Source: an uncultured Bacilli bacterium (lineage in GTDB: Bacteria; Bacillota_I; Bacilli_A; RF39; UBA660). From it: a stretch of 64,000 nucleotides of DNA. A program made the position numbers and the translations under genes. The stretch lies in the NCBI GenBank assembly GCA_934101425.1, contig CAKOQQ010000007.1, forward strand, positions 13,564-77,563, in the 5' to 3' direction. Under the pieces are notes generated by a model. It did not search any database and was not told where the DNA came from. It worked only from the letters and a program-made list of their open reading frames with translations. Shown in pieces: positions 42,528 through 52,139 of the stretch; the first letter of the stretch is position 1; every line of letters begins with the position of its first letter.

Positions 42528-43469
42528 ATGACAATTACTTTTAAAGTTAGTGAAAATACTATAAAAGAAATGCAGGAATTTTTAAAAGATGATATAAGAG
42601 TTAAAACACCACCTTATGCTGTTTTTCAAGCTGATGATGCTGATACTGTTATAACTGTATACGAAAGCGGTAAAGCTGTATTTCAAGGCAAAGATGCCGA
42701 TTTAAGTTCAAATTTTTGGATAGAAAGAGAAAAATACTTAAATCCTAATAAGAAATTAGATGTTACTAATAGTGATAACAAGGAAACTAAAAAAGATGAT
42801 ATTTATATAGATCCTAAAATATATAATTCCTCTAGTATAGGTTCTGATGAAGTTGGTACTGGTGACTATTTTGGACCTATCGTTGTTACAGCATCATATG
42901 TAAAAAAAGATGATATTCCTTTTTTAGAAGAACTTGGAGTAAAAGATTCTAAAAAACTTACTGATGAAAAAATACTTAATATAGTTCCACAAATAATAAA
43001 AAGAATTCCTTATGAAAGTTTTATCCTAACTAATAGTGAATATAATAAATATAGTGATAATTATAATATGAATAAAATAAAAGCTATTTTACATAATAAA
43101 GTGCTTTTAAAAATGAAAAATAACGGTTATAAATATGATTATATAATTGTAGATGAATTTAGTAAAAAATATGTTTATTTTAGTTATTTAAAAGAATCTA
43201 GTAATGTAGTTACTGATATTACTTTTTTAACTAAAGGTGAATCAAGACATTTAGCGGTTGCTGTATCTTCACTAATAAGTAGATATATATTTATAAAAGA
43301 ATTTAGTAAATTATCAAATGATTTAAAAGTATTACTACCTAAAGGAGCTTCAACTAGTGTTGATGATACTGCTGTTAAAATTGTTAACATGTATGGATTT
43401 GATAAATTAAAAGAATGTGCTAAATTAAATTTTAAAAATACAGAAAAAATAAAAGAGAAATTAAAATAA
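42528..43469 (+). CDS. rnhC: Ribonuclease HIII
   Basis: 313 residues. It removes RNA from RNA-DNA hybrids. N-terminal TBP-like substrate-binding domain (1-85), then the RNase H fold with SIGSDEVGTGDYFGPI: Asp107 and Glu108 are the DE catalytic pair that separates HIII from HII. VDEFSKKY and SSLISRY belong to the same domain. Monocistronic on the plus strand, with GGTGATATT before the ATG; divergent from cvpA. Confidence 0.94.
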   Translation: MTITFKVSENTIKEMQEFLKDDIRVKTPPYAVFQADDADTVITVYESGKAVFQGKDADLSSNFWIEREKYLNPNKKLDVTNSDNKETKKDDIYIDPKIYNSSSIGSDEVGTGDYFGPIVVTASYVKKDDIPFLEELGVKDSKKLTDEKILNIVPQIIKRIPYESFILTNSEYNKYSDNYNMNKIKAILHNKVLLKMKNNGYKYDYIIVDEFSKKYVYFSYLKESSNVVTDITFLTKGESRHLAVAVSSLISRYIFIKEFSKLSNDLKVLLPKGASTSVDDTAVKIVNMYGFDKLKECAKLNFKNTEKIKEKLK

Positions 43470-43485
43470 TTTCTCTTTTATTTTG
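43450..43485. terminator. Bidirectional terminator after rnhC
   Basis: A 15-base inverted repeat ATAAAAGAGAAATTA with only two bases between the arms, U-rich on both strands; overlaps both gene ends. Confidence 0.8.
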
Positions 43486-43864
43486 CCATCATAATCTTAA
43501 ATATTTTCTTTATTTTTTCTTTTTTATCATGATTCATATCAATAAAATTTAAATGCATTTGATATCCACTATCTAAACTACATAATAACTCTACTTTACC
43601 CGGTTTAAAATTAATTGCACAAGTTGATATTCTATTATAAGGTATTATATGTATTTTTTTATAGTATAAGCCTAATGCATCTCTATCAAATAATATCATA
43701 CGTTCACCTGTAAATAAAGCATAATCTCTACTATTTTTATATGCAAGTAATACATCTTCATTAGCATTTAAATATTCTATTGTATATTCTGGTAAGTTTT
43801 TAGTATCTACTTCTAATCTAAAATCAAAATACTTTGTTAATTCTTTAAACTTTATATATGCCAT
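43478..43864 (-). CDS. PH-domain-like hypothetical protein
   Basis: 128 residues, soluble. The core alternates strands in the order seen in bacterial PH-like domains: EDVLLAYKN, DYALFTGERMILFDRDALG, KKIHIIPYNRIST, and a final helix DKKEKIKKIFKIMM. The phrase LFTGERMILFD corresponds to the conserved vTxkRli turn of these domains. Function unknown; such proteins are often small stress or phage-associated proteins. Own AGAGGTGG ribosome binding site; monocistronic. Confidence 0.65.
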   Translation of the reverse strand: MAYIKFKELTKYFDFRLEVDTKNLPEYTIEYLNANEDVLLAYKNSRDYALFTGERMILFDRDALGLYYKKIHIIPYNRISTCAINFKPGKVELLCSLDSGYQMHLNFIDMNHDKKEKIKKIFKIMMAK

Positions 43865-43890
43865 ATGCCACCTCTTTATAATTATATTTT

Positions 43891-43923
43891 ATAAAAAAGA
43901 AAAAGTCAATTTAGACTTTTTCT
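43891..43923 (-). terminator. Terminator of the large surface protein gene
   Basis: AGAAAAAGTC pairs with GACTTTTTCT, with U-rich sequence following on the reverse strand. Confidence 0.8.
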
Positions 43924-46654
43924 ATTTATTTTCGCCATCGATGATTAATTTACCAGTTTCCCCTGGAACAAATCTACCATATAAATTATTACTTGAACTA
44001 CCTAAAATAGTATTACCATAAATAGTATAATCATCAATAATAGTAGTTCCTACATGAGCAGTTCCAACAATAAGACCTGTTTTATTAGTATTTGCTCCGT
44101 TAATAGCGTTATCTAAAACTAATACATTTTTCATTCTAGTTGTAGTATCAGGGTTTCCACCAGCGTGGCCAACAAATCCACCAACTGATCCAGTTCCTGT
44201 AATTGTATTATTTTGGAAATCACTATTAGTAATAGTAACAGTTGTATAAACTGGTCCATTATTTACTACATTATATCCAGCAGTATAGCCAACGAATCCA
44301 CCAGTCCATCCACTAGTATTTTCGATATTACTATATCTAACTTTACAGTTTTCAATGGTTATATCTTTAGCGGCATCAGCCATACCAACAAATATACCAG
44401 TTGCGTTTTGGCCAGTTGATTTACTAACTAACTTTGTATTTTCAATTATTATATCAGTAAAAGTAGCACTCTTACCAGCTCCTAAATGTGTTAAGAAGAT
44501 GCCGGCATCACCATTAGTTTCATATGTTATTCTTTCTATAGTATGATTATTACCTCTTACTACTAAATTAACATCTTTATTAGCTTTCCAAGTAATACCT
44601 GTCATATTTAAATCTTCTTCAATATCAATTATTGTATTATCTAAATATGGACTACTAATTGCACTAGCAAATTCTTTTGGAGTATGTACTGCTATAGAAA
44701 CATTTTCTTCAGTACTATCTGTAACAGTAAGCTTTTTACCATAAATATATCCTGTATAATAGTTATTATATATTGCTTTAGATGAAGCCCAAGTTAAACT
44801 ATCAGTATATAATTTTACATTTTTAGCACTTGAATTAGTAACTGTTACATCACATACACCAAGTCCATATAAGGTACCAGCTGTAGCATTAGCACCACCT
44901 ATTACCGAATCAGTTACTGAACTATCAGTAAATACTATAGTTGTATTTTCACCATATCCAACTATACCACCAGCTTGCCAATTATTAGTTACATGACTAT
45001 TTTTTACATGAACATTAGTTATGTAAGTAGGTCCATATACTTTACCTAATACTACACCAGCGTATCTTTGACTGGCATTATCTTGAGTTACTACAGCACC
45101 ATCAAATGTTAAATTCTTAATAGTAATACCACCAACATAACTAATAAATGCAGCAGATTGTTCGCCAGTTGTATTAACTTTCATATTTTTGATAGTACTA
45201 TTTTTACCATCAATAATAGAACCTCTTAATTCACCTTTTATAGCGTTAATTGGACTCCATTCTTCTCCATCTAAATCTATATCATTTAGAATTTCAATTA
45301 CTTTATTTTGATAAGCTAATGAACCATTATTAATATCATCTCTAAATTTAATTAAATCAGCTTTATTAAATATTCTAACTGTATTAACTGGTGCTTCATA
45401 ATTTACTACTAATTCATAGGTATTTTTATTACCAGCTAAATCAGTAAATTCTATAGTTTCTGTTTTACTTTCACTATAATGTAATGTTACTTCATTACCA
45501 GTTACTTCTATATTTTCACTATTTTTAGTTGTTACTTCTTCACTAAATTTAATAGTTACATCTACCATATTAGTTGTAGAATTAAATTTTTGATTTACTT
45601 CTACTACTTCTGGAAGCACTTTATCAATATTAGAAATTGAATAAGCTACATTAGTTTTATTACCAGCTAAATCTTCAATAACTACAATATTTGTTTCATT
45701 TTCACTAAATTCTTTACTTAATTCTTTTTTATCTAATGATAATGTCCATCCATCTAATTCTTTTAATTCCTCATTAGCGATTATAGTTACTACTACATTT
45801 TCATTTGTTTTATCAGTAGTTGAATAGTTAGTAGTGGCATTTGGACTTGTTTTATCAATTGTAATTTTTACTGTAATTTCATTATATGCTCTATCTACTA
45901 CAGTAATTTCATATTCACCTTCTGTTAAAATACTATTATTTTCAATAACAGTAGGTTCTCCTCCATTTTTAGTAATAGTAATAACTACTTCATTTTCATC
46001 AGATACAGTAAGTTCTACATCTTCATTAAAATAGTCATTATTATTAACATTTAAGCTTGGAGCTACTATGTCATCTAATATTTTAGATAATGAATCTAAT
46101 AGACTAGTTAATTCATTTTTTACATCACTAAAAGATTCATGAATATTAGAAATTTTATCACTAATTTCATTTTCTTTATTAAATTCTCTTGCAGATTCTA
46201 CTTCAGAAGCATTTGATGCAGATTCTACTTTACTAGCAAGTTCATTAACTAGTGATACTATATTCATAGTATCTTTAGCTCTTTTTAATTCTAATGCTAA
46301 AGCTTTTTTCTTATTTTGATCTTTAACTTTAGAAACTAAATTTGAAGCATTATTATAAGCATAACTAGCATTCTTACCATTATTTATTAATTCATTAAGT
46401 TTAGTAATTGCACTTAATGCAAGTTCATAAGAATTATCTGCAACCGGTTTAACTATAACTGGTTCGTTATCCTTATTATCTTCAGTTTTGTCCTTGTCTT
46501 TATCCTTATCTTTGTCTTTATCCTCTTCTTCTTTTATTTCTGGTTTTTTTATATCTTCTTCTTTTTCTTCATCTTTTGGATTAGCAAAAGAAAAAATAGT
46601 AAAACCAATGAATAAAAATAATATAATTGCAATAATATACTTTTTCTTATTCAT
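43922..46654 (-). CDS. Large cell-surface protein with Ig-like and beta-helix domains
   Basis: 910 residues from ATG 46654, which follows GGAGGG; upstream in-frame codons lack one. Parts in order: membrane segment 5-23; a Glu/Lys/Asp linker with about five DK pairs (up to about 60); a helical FIVAR-like region (70-210); Ig-like units (about 215-425) with FSEEVT and DLAGNK phrases; and from about 430 a right-handed beta-helix rich in Asn, Thr and Gly with GLUG-like elements (KNSHVTNNWQAGGIVGYGE, GGFVGYTAG, GGFVGHAGG). It probably reaches out from the cell to bind glycans or host surfaces. No LPxTG and no second membrane segment, so anchoring would be by the N-terminus. Confidence 0.8.
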   Translation of the reverse strand: MNKKKYIIAIILFLFIGFTIFSFANPKDEEKEEDIKKPEIKEEEDKDKDKDKDKDKTEDNKDNEPVIVKPVADNSYELALSAITKLNELINNGKNASYAYNNASNLVSKVKDQNKKKALALELKRAKDTMNIVSLVNELASKVESASNASEVESAREFNKENEISDKISNIHESFSDVKNELTSLLDSLSKILDDIVAPSLNVNNNDYFNEDVELTVSDENEVVITITKNGGEPTVIENNSILTEGEYEITVVDRAYNEITVKITIDKTSPNATTNYSTTDKTNENVVVTIIANEELKELDGWTLSLDKKELSKEFSENETNIVVIEDLAGNKTNVAYSISNIDKVLPEVVEVNQKFNSTTNMVDVTIKFSEEVTTKNSENIEVTGNEVTLHYSESKTETIEFTDLAGNKNTYELVVNYEAPVNTVRIFNKADLIKFRDDINNGSLAYQNKVIEILNDIDLDGEEWSPINAIKGELRGSIIDGKNSTIKNMKVNTTGEQSAAFISYVGGITIKNLTFDGAVVTQDNASQRYAGVVLGKVYGPTYITNVHVKNSHVTNNWQAGGIVGYGENTTIVFTDSSVTDSVIGGANATAGTLYGLGVCDVTVTNSSAKNVKLYTDSLTWASSKAIYNNYYTGYIYGKKLTVTDSTEENVSIAVHTPKEFASAISSPYLDNTIIDIEEDLNMTGITWKANKDVNLVVRGNNHTIERITYETNGDAGIFLTHLGAGKSATFTDIIIENTKLVSKSTGQNATGIFVGMADAAKDITIENCKVRYSNIENTSGWTGGFVGYTAGYNVVNNGPVYTTVTITNSDFQNNTITGTGSVGGFVGHAGGNPDTTTRMKNVLVLDNAINGANTNKTGLIVGTAHVGTTIIDDYTIYGNTILGSSSNNLYGRFVPGETGKLIIDGENK

Positions 46655-46714
46655 ATAAACCCTCCTTTTTTCTAAACTGCACTTATTATAACACATTTTT
46701 AAAATTTGTCTATA

Positions 46715-47224
46715 TTAATATATCTTAAATTTATTAAATGGCCACAATTTTATTCTAATTTTTCCTAAAATGTTCTCTTTTTTTATAAATCCTATCTTTT
46801 TATCTCTACTATCGGATGAATTTTCTCTATTATCACCAAGAACAAAATACATATCTTTTGGAACAATAACTTCTAAATCTTCAGTAGTGCCAATTTTATA
46901 ATCCTCAGTTATTTTTTCATCATTTATATATAAAATATTATCTTTAAATACCACTTTATCATTAGGTAGTCCAATAACTCTTTTTACAATGTATTTACTT
47001 TGTTCATCATTGATTGCTACTATGTCATATCTTTTAATATTCTTTAATCTATATACTAATTTATCTAATATAAGTACATCATTATTATTTAGTGTAGGAT
47101 TCATAGATGATCCTATCACTTGATTAAAACCAATTACATATATAGCAATAATAATAATTGTTAATACAAATAATATGTATTTAATGCTATCTTTTATAAA
47201 TTCTTTAATATCCAACCAGTCCAC
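46715..47224 (-). CDS. lepB: Signal peptidase I
   Basis: 169 residues from GTG 47224, which has TGGAG eight bases before it; the open frame reaches ATG 47251 but a TATAAT lies between. One N-terminal membrane segment, then the catalytic Ser40 in IGSSMNPTL and Lys81 in YIVKRVIGLPND; the end motif VLGDNRENSSDSR is complete. It removes signal peptides of secreted proteins on the outer face. Placed between two genes for exported proteins. Both the SipS-type size and the Ser-Lys dyad indicate the prokaryotic type. Confidence 0.95.
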   Translation of the reverse strand: MDWLDIKEFIKDSIKYILFVLTIIIIAIYVIGFNQVIGSSMNPTLNNNDVLILDKLVYRLKNIKRYDIVAINDEQSKYIVKRVIGLPNDKVVFKDNILYINDEKITEDYKIGTTEDLEVIVPKDMYFVLGDNRENSSDSRDKKIGFIKKENILGKIRIKLWPFNKFKIY

Positions 47225-47271
47225 ACTATCAACTCCAATTATATAATACATTATTTTATATATATTTTCAA

Positions 47272-47304
47272 TTAAAAAACAAAATAACTTTATGTTATTT
47301 TGTT
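47272..47304 (-). terminator. Terminator of the 47295 lipoprotein gene
   Basis: AACAAAATAAC pairs with GTTATTTTGTT (47278-47288 with 47294-47304), U-run after it on the reverse strand. Confidence 0.8.
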
Positions 47305-48425
47305 ATAGGTTGAATATAGTTAATTTTATATTCCTCATTTATCATTTTGTTTAATGGAATATCTAATTCTTCATTATTTTTTGCAAATAAGAAAATGACA
47401 TCTTCTGTTTTTGTACTTAAAAGTAATGAATTAGGAAAACCACCTATTTTTAATTCAGAATATATAAAAGTAATAATTTCCATTGGAATATTTTCTGGTA
47501 ATACTTTTATATTTAATTCATCTAAATATTCTTGTTCAGCTTTTGTTAAACTATAATCATTTACGTTATATAGAATTGTATAGTTATCTTTATAAGTATC
47601 ATATACTTGTTTAATCATATCTTTCATTTCAGCTTTAGTATACTTAGAAGTGTTACTACCAATTATAACTAAAAATGGTTTTGTAGAAGTAAAATACTTA
47701 TTATCATAATCTTTTTTGTCTACATTTATAATTTTTAATAAACTAGCTCTTTGTTCAGTTGTTAAACTATTGTATATAGTTTTTGGATCATCTAAAACGA
47801 AATTAACTTTTTTTATTTCATCATTTACTTTATCTTCGTAAGCTGTAATATATTCTGGATATTGTAAATAATATCTTGTATTATCTCTCTTTGCTGATAT
47901 TAATAAATAATTATGATTATAATTATCTAAATCAAAATTATCCTTAAAGCCGTTAAATTCATTTTCATGTTTTTTATATATTTCGTAGCCATTTTCAAAT
48001 TCATAATCATAATAATTATTATATGAATCTATACCATTTGAAAATATAGTTACATCATAATTATCTTTTAAATTAAGTTCAAATTCTAATAAATAATACT
48101 TTTCATCTAACATTAAATGAAATTTAGAATTACTATTATTATCTTTTATAAACTCATTTATTTCTTTTATTAAATTTTTATCAAATTTACCATTATTTTT
48201 TGATATTTTAATATTTTTATTAGCATTTAAATAATCAGTATTTATTAAATCAGTATCTGTATACCATATAAATGATTTATTATCATCTGTTTTTACTAAA
48301 TTTAATAATGTATAAACAGTTGATAAATTAGAATCTGTAACATATATATAATAATCTTTTACTTCTTTTTCTTTAGCACATCCAACTAATAAAAATACCA
48401 ATAATAATGCAATTATCTTCTTCAT
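47295..48425 (-). CDS. Lipoprotein of unknown function
   Basis: 376 residues from ATG 48425, preceded by AGGTGGTAAG. Type II signal peptide with lipobox LVGC, lipidated Cys16. The mature part is rich in Asp, Asn, Tyr and Lys and appears to hold two similar alpha/beta halves: YYIYVTDSNLSTVYTLL near the start and FLVIIGSNTSKYTKAEM with DTYKDNYTILYNV in the second half, like a periplasmic-type two-lobed fold. No known family is recognised. It is monocistronic, between rpoC and lepB. Confidence 0.75.
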   Translation of the reverse strand: MKKIIALLLVFLLVGCAKEKEVKDYYIYVTDSNLSTVYTLLNLVKTDDNKSFIWYTDTDLINTDYLNANKNIKISKNNGKFDKNLIKEINEFIKDNNSNSKFHLMLDEKYYLLEFELNLKDNYDVTIFSNGIDSYNNYYDYEFENGYEIYKKHENEFNGFKDNFDLDNYNHNYLLISAKRDNTRYYLQYPEYITAYEDKVNDEIKKVNFVLDDPKTIYNSLTTEQRASLLKIINVDKKDYDNKYFTSTKPFLVIIGSNTSKYTKAEMKDMIKQVYDTYKDNYTILYNVNDYSLTKAEQEYLDELNIKVLPENIPMEIITFIYSELKIGGFPNSLLLSTKTEDVIFLFAKNNEELDIPLNKMINEEYKINYIQPITK

Positions 48426-48477
48426 CTTACCACCTATTCTAATGATATCATATGCTAAAAATATTTTCAATAATAAT

Positions 48478-48503
48478 AAAAAGAAAAAGAGACATTGTCT
48501 CTT
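48478..48503 (-). terminator. Terminator of rpoBC
   Basis: AAGAGACA and TGTCTCTT form a short stem, followed by TTTTTCTTTTT on the reverse strand; overlaps the rpoC stop. Confidence 0.85.
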
Positions 48504-51500
48504 AATCCATTAATTCTTGTTCTAAAGCTTCTAATGGTTCATCTTTTAACATATCAACTTTTAAATCATAATCTGTTTTACGATATTTTTTAGCTCCTGT
48601 ACCAGCAGGAATTAATTTACCAATAATAACATTTTCTTTTAAGCCATTTAAATGATCAACTTTACCATGAATTGCAGCATCTGTAAGAATTCTTGTTGTT
48701 TCTTGGAATGATGCAGCTGATAAGAATGAATCAGTTTCTAATGAAGCTTTTGTTATACCTAACAATACTGGTTTACCAGTTGCAGGTCTCTTACCGCTAA
48801 CAATTAATTCTTTATTTACACTAGTAAATTTATTTATGTTTACCATAGTACCAGGCAAGAATAATGAATCTCCTGAATTAATAATTTTAATTTTAGAAAT
48901 CATTCTCTTAGCAATAACCTCAATATGTTTATCACTAATATCTACACCTTGTGATGAGTATACTTTTTGAGTTTCAGATAAGATGTATTGTTGTACAGTA
49001 ATTGGGTCTGTAACAACTAATAATTCTTTAGGACTGATAGCTCCAAATGTTAACTTATCTCCAGCTTTTACTATAGATCCTTCTGATACACATAATTTAG
49101 AACCATAATTTGTAACATGTTCTCTTGTTTCGACATCATTTTTAATCTTAATGATAAATTTGCCATTTTCATCTTCGATACTAATAACTTCACCATTTAT
49201 TTCTGCTATTGTAGCTTTACCTTTAGGATTTCTAGCTTCAAATAATTCTTGAACTCTAGGAAGTCCTTGAGTAATATCATCACCAGCAACACCACCAGTA
49301 TTAAATGTTCTCATGGTTAATTGAGTACCAGGTTCACCGATTGATTGTGCAGCCATTATACCAACAGCTTCACCAACTTCTACTACTGAACCAGTTGCTA
49401 AGTTTCTACCATAACATTTAACACATACACCATTTTCTGTTTTACATGTAAGTAATGTTCTAATAGGTACTTTTGTAACTCCTGCTTTAATAATTTTATC
49501 TGCGATTTGTTCAGTTATATAAGTATCTTCATCTACTATTACTTCCTTAGTTTCTGGATGTAATACTTTCTTATTAGTATATCTACCAATAATTCTATTA
49601 GCAAGTGATTCTATTACAGAACCATCTTTATCATCTACAAATGCTTCTACATTTACATATGCATCTGTATGACAATCTTCTTCTTTAATAATTATATCTT
49701 GTGATACATCAACAAGTCTTCTTGTTAAATATCCTGCATCGGCTGTTTTTAAAGCTGTATCTACAGCACCTTTTCTAGCACCATGAGTAGATAAGAAGAA
49801 TTCAGATATTGTTACACCTTCACTAAATGAAGATACTACTGGAATTTCTACATATCCACCACTTGGTTTAGCGAATAATCCTCTCATACCAACTAATTGA
49901 GTTTGAGAATTAATATCCCCACGAGCTTTACTCATCATCATTATTGATACTGGGTTTTCAGGATCTGATTTAACAATAGTTTCAATTTCTTTTTGGATTT
50001 TAGCTTTTGCATTTGTCCAAGTTTCAACTACTTTTTCGTATCTTTCTTGATCAGTAATTAAACCTCTTTTAAATTGTTTATTTATTTGATCTACAACAGC
50101 TTGACTTTCTTTTAATACTTCAGGTTTAATAACACTTTCTTTTAAGTCACTGATAGCAATTGAAATACCAGACAATGTAGAATGTTTAAATCCTAAATCT
50201 TTAAGTCTATCAAGCATAACAGAAGTTTCTGTTGTATGATATCTCTTATATATTTGAGCAATTAATTTACTTAATACACCTTTATTAAATGCTTCAACTA
50301 ATGGCATACTAGCTATTTCAGCTTTAATATCTTTACCTTTATCTATAAAGTATTTACTTGGTACCATTACTTCAATATTTTCAGTACTTCCATCATTAAT
50401 ATATTGGAAAGTATCTGGGAATATTTCATTAAATAATATTTTACCAACTGTAGTAACTAAATATTTGTCTATGTATTTATCTGGGAATATTTTATGTTTA
50501 AATGACTTAACTGGTAGGACTATTCTAGTATGAAGAGTTATTTCTCTTCTTTCATAAGCCATACAAGCTTCATTTTCATTTTTAAATACTCTACCTTCAC
50601 CAGGAAGTCCAGCTTTTTCAATAGTTAAATAATAGTTACCAAGTACCATATCTTGTCCAGGTGTAACAATTGGCTTTCCATCTTTTGGAGATAGGATATT
50701 ATTAGCACCTAACATAAGAATTCTGGCTTCTGCTTGAGCTTCATCAGAAATAGGTACATGGATTGCCATTTGGTCTCCATCGAAGTCTGCATTAAATGCT
50801 GTACATACAAGGGGGTGAAGTCTTATACTTCTACCTTCAATTAATTTTGGTTCAAATGCTTGAATACCTAATCTATGTAGAGTTGGTGCTCTATTAAGTA
50901 ATATAGGGTGTTCTTTAATTTTTTCTTCTACAATATCCCAAACTCTATCATCTTGATCTTCAATCATTCTTTTAGCAGCTTTAATATTAGATGCTATTTC
51001 TTTAGAAACTAATCCGTTAATAACATGTGGTTTAAATAATTCTAGAGCCATTTCTTTTGGTACACCACATTCATACATCTTTAGACTTGGTCCTACAACA
51101 ATTACTGAACGACCAGAATAATCTACACGTTTACCAAGTAAGTTTTGACGGAAACGACCTTGTTTACCTTTTAACATACTTGAAAGTGATTTAAGTGGTC
51201 TATTACCAGCTCCTGTTATATTTCTTCCACGTCTGCCATTATCAAATAATGCATCTACAGCTTCTTGAAGCATTCTCTTTTCATTTTGAATAATGATAGA
51301 TGGTGCATTTAATTCGATAAGTTTTTTAAGTCTGTTATTTCTATTAATAACTCTTCTATATAAATCATTTAAGTCTGATGTAGCAAATCTACCACCATCT
51401 AATTGTATCATTGGTCTTAAATCAGGTGGAATAACTGGAAGAGCTTCAATTATCATCCATTCTGGTCTATTACCAGATTCTAAGAATGCATCTAGTACAT

Positions 51501-52137
51501 CTAGTCTTTTAATTAATCTAATTCTCTTTTGACTAGTAGAATCTTTTATTTCTTCTATTTCTTTTTTAAGATCATTTACTTCTTTTTCTAAATCTACTTC
51601 TTTTAGTAATTCTTTAATAGCTTCAGCACCCATGCCAACTCTAAATGAATCACCATATTTTTGATAGTATTCTCTATAATCTCTATCACTAATAGTTTGT
51701 TTCTTTATAAGTCCAGTAGGTCCTGGATCTAATACTACATAACTTACGAAATATAATACTTCTTCAAGATCTCTTGGAGACATATCTAGTACTAATCCCA
51801 TTCTAGATGGAATACCTTTAAAGAACCAGATATGTGACACTGGAGTTGCTAGTTCGATGTGTCCCATTCTTTCTCTTCTTACTTTACTTCTAGTAACTTC
51901 AACTCCACATTTGTCACAAACTATATTTCTATATCTTAATCTTTTATATTTACCACAAGAACATTCAAAATCTTTAGTTGGTCCAAATATCTTTTCACAG
52001 AAAAGTCCATCTCTTTCAGGTTTTAATGTTCTATAATTGATAGTTTCAGCTTTTTTTACTTCACCATAACTCCATGAACGGATTTTTTCAGGAGAAGCAA
52101 TGGCTATTCTTAATCCTTCAAAATTATTTACATCCAT
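48502..52137 (-). CDS. rpoC: DNA-directed RNA polymerase subunit beta prime
   Basis: 1211 residues, typical for Firmicutes without large inserts. The active-site motif NADFDGDQMAIH binds the catalytic Mg2+. The N-terminal zinc ribbon has CSCGKYKRLRYRNIVCDKCG, and a second zinc site near residue 830-900 has CKTENGVCVKCYGR. The trigger loop/bridge region includes MAAQSIGEPGTQLTMRTFN. It follows rpoB after 2 bases with GGAGTTGAATAGTA before the ATG. Confidence 0.98.
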   Translation of the reverse strand: MDVNNFEGLRIAIASPEKIRSWSYGEVKKAETINYRTLKPERDGLFCEKIFGPTKDFECSCGKYKRLRYRNIVCDKCGVEVTRSKVRRERMGHIELATPVSHIWFFKGIPSRMGLVLDMSPRDLEEVLYFVSYVVLDPGPTGLIKKQTISDRDYREYYQKYGDSFRVGMGAEAIKELLKEVDLEKEVNDLKKEIEEIKDSTSQKRIRLIKRLDVLDAFLESGNRPEWMIIEALPVIPPDLRPMIQLDGGRFATSDLNDLYRRVINRNNRLKKLIELNAPSIIIQNEKRMLQEAVDALFDNGRRGRNITGAGNRPLKSLSSMLKGKQGRFRQNLLGKRVDYSGRSVIVVGPSLKMYECGVPKEMALELFKPHVINGLVSKEIASNIKAAKRMIEDQDDRVWDIVEEKIKEHPILLNRAPTLHRLGIQAFEPKLIEGRSIRLHPLVCTAFNADFDGDQMAIHVPISDEAQAEARILMLGANNILSPKDGKPIVTPGQDMVLGNYYLTIEKAGLPGEGRVFKNENEACMAYERREITLHTRIVLPVKSFKHKIFPDKYIDKYLVTTVGKILFNEIFPDTFQYINDGSTENIEVMVPSKYFIDKGKDIKAEIASMPLVEAFNKGVLSKLIAQIYKRYHTTETSVMLDRLKDLGFKHSTLSGISIAISDLKESVIKPEVLKESQAVVDQINKQFKRGLITDQERYEKVVETWTNAKAKIQKEIETIVKSDPENPVSIMMMSKARGDINSQTQLVGMRGLFAKPSGGYVEIPVVSSFSEGVTISEFFLSTHGARKGAVDTALKTADAGYLTRRLVDVSQDIIIKEEDCHTDAYVNVEAFVDDKDGSVIESLANRIIGRYTNKKVLHPETKEVIVDEDTYITEQIADKIIKAGVTKVPIRTLLTCKTENGVCVKCYGRNLATGSVVEVGEAVGIMAAQSIGEPGTQLTMRTFNTGGVAGDDITQGLPRVQELFEARNPKGKATIAEINGEVISIEDENGKFIIKIKNDVETREHVTNYGSKLCVSEGSIVKAGDKLTFGAISPKELLVVTDPITVQQYILSETQKVYSSQGVDISDKHIEVIAKRMISKIKIINSGDSLFLPGTMVNINKFTSVNKELIVSGKRPATGKPVLLGITKASLETDSFLSAASFQETTRILTDAAIHGKVDHLNGLKENVIIGKLIPAGTGAKKYRKTDYDLKVDMLKDEPLEALEQELMD

Positions 52138-52139
52138 TA

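Noticed and set aside
46490..46530. Hexamer repeats (Asp-Lys codons) as a phase-variable tract
   Set aside because: The repeat unit is six bases, so changes in copy number keep the frame; the copies are also imperfect.
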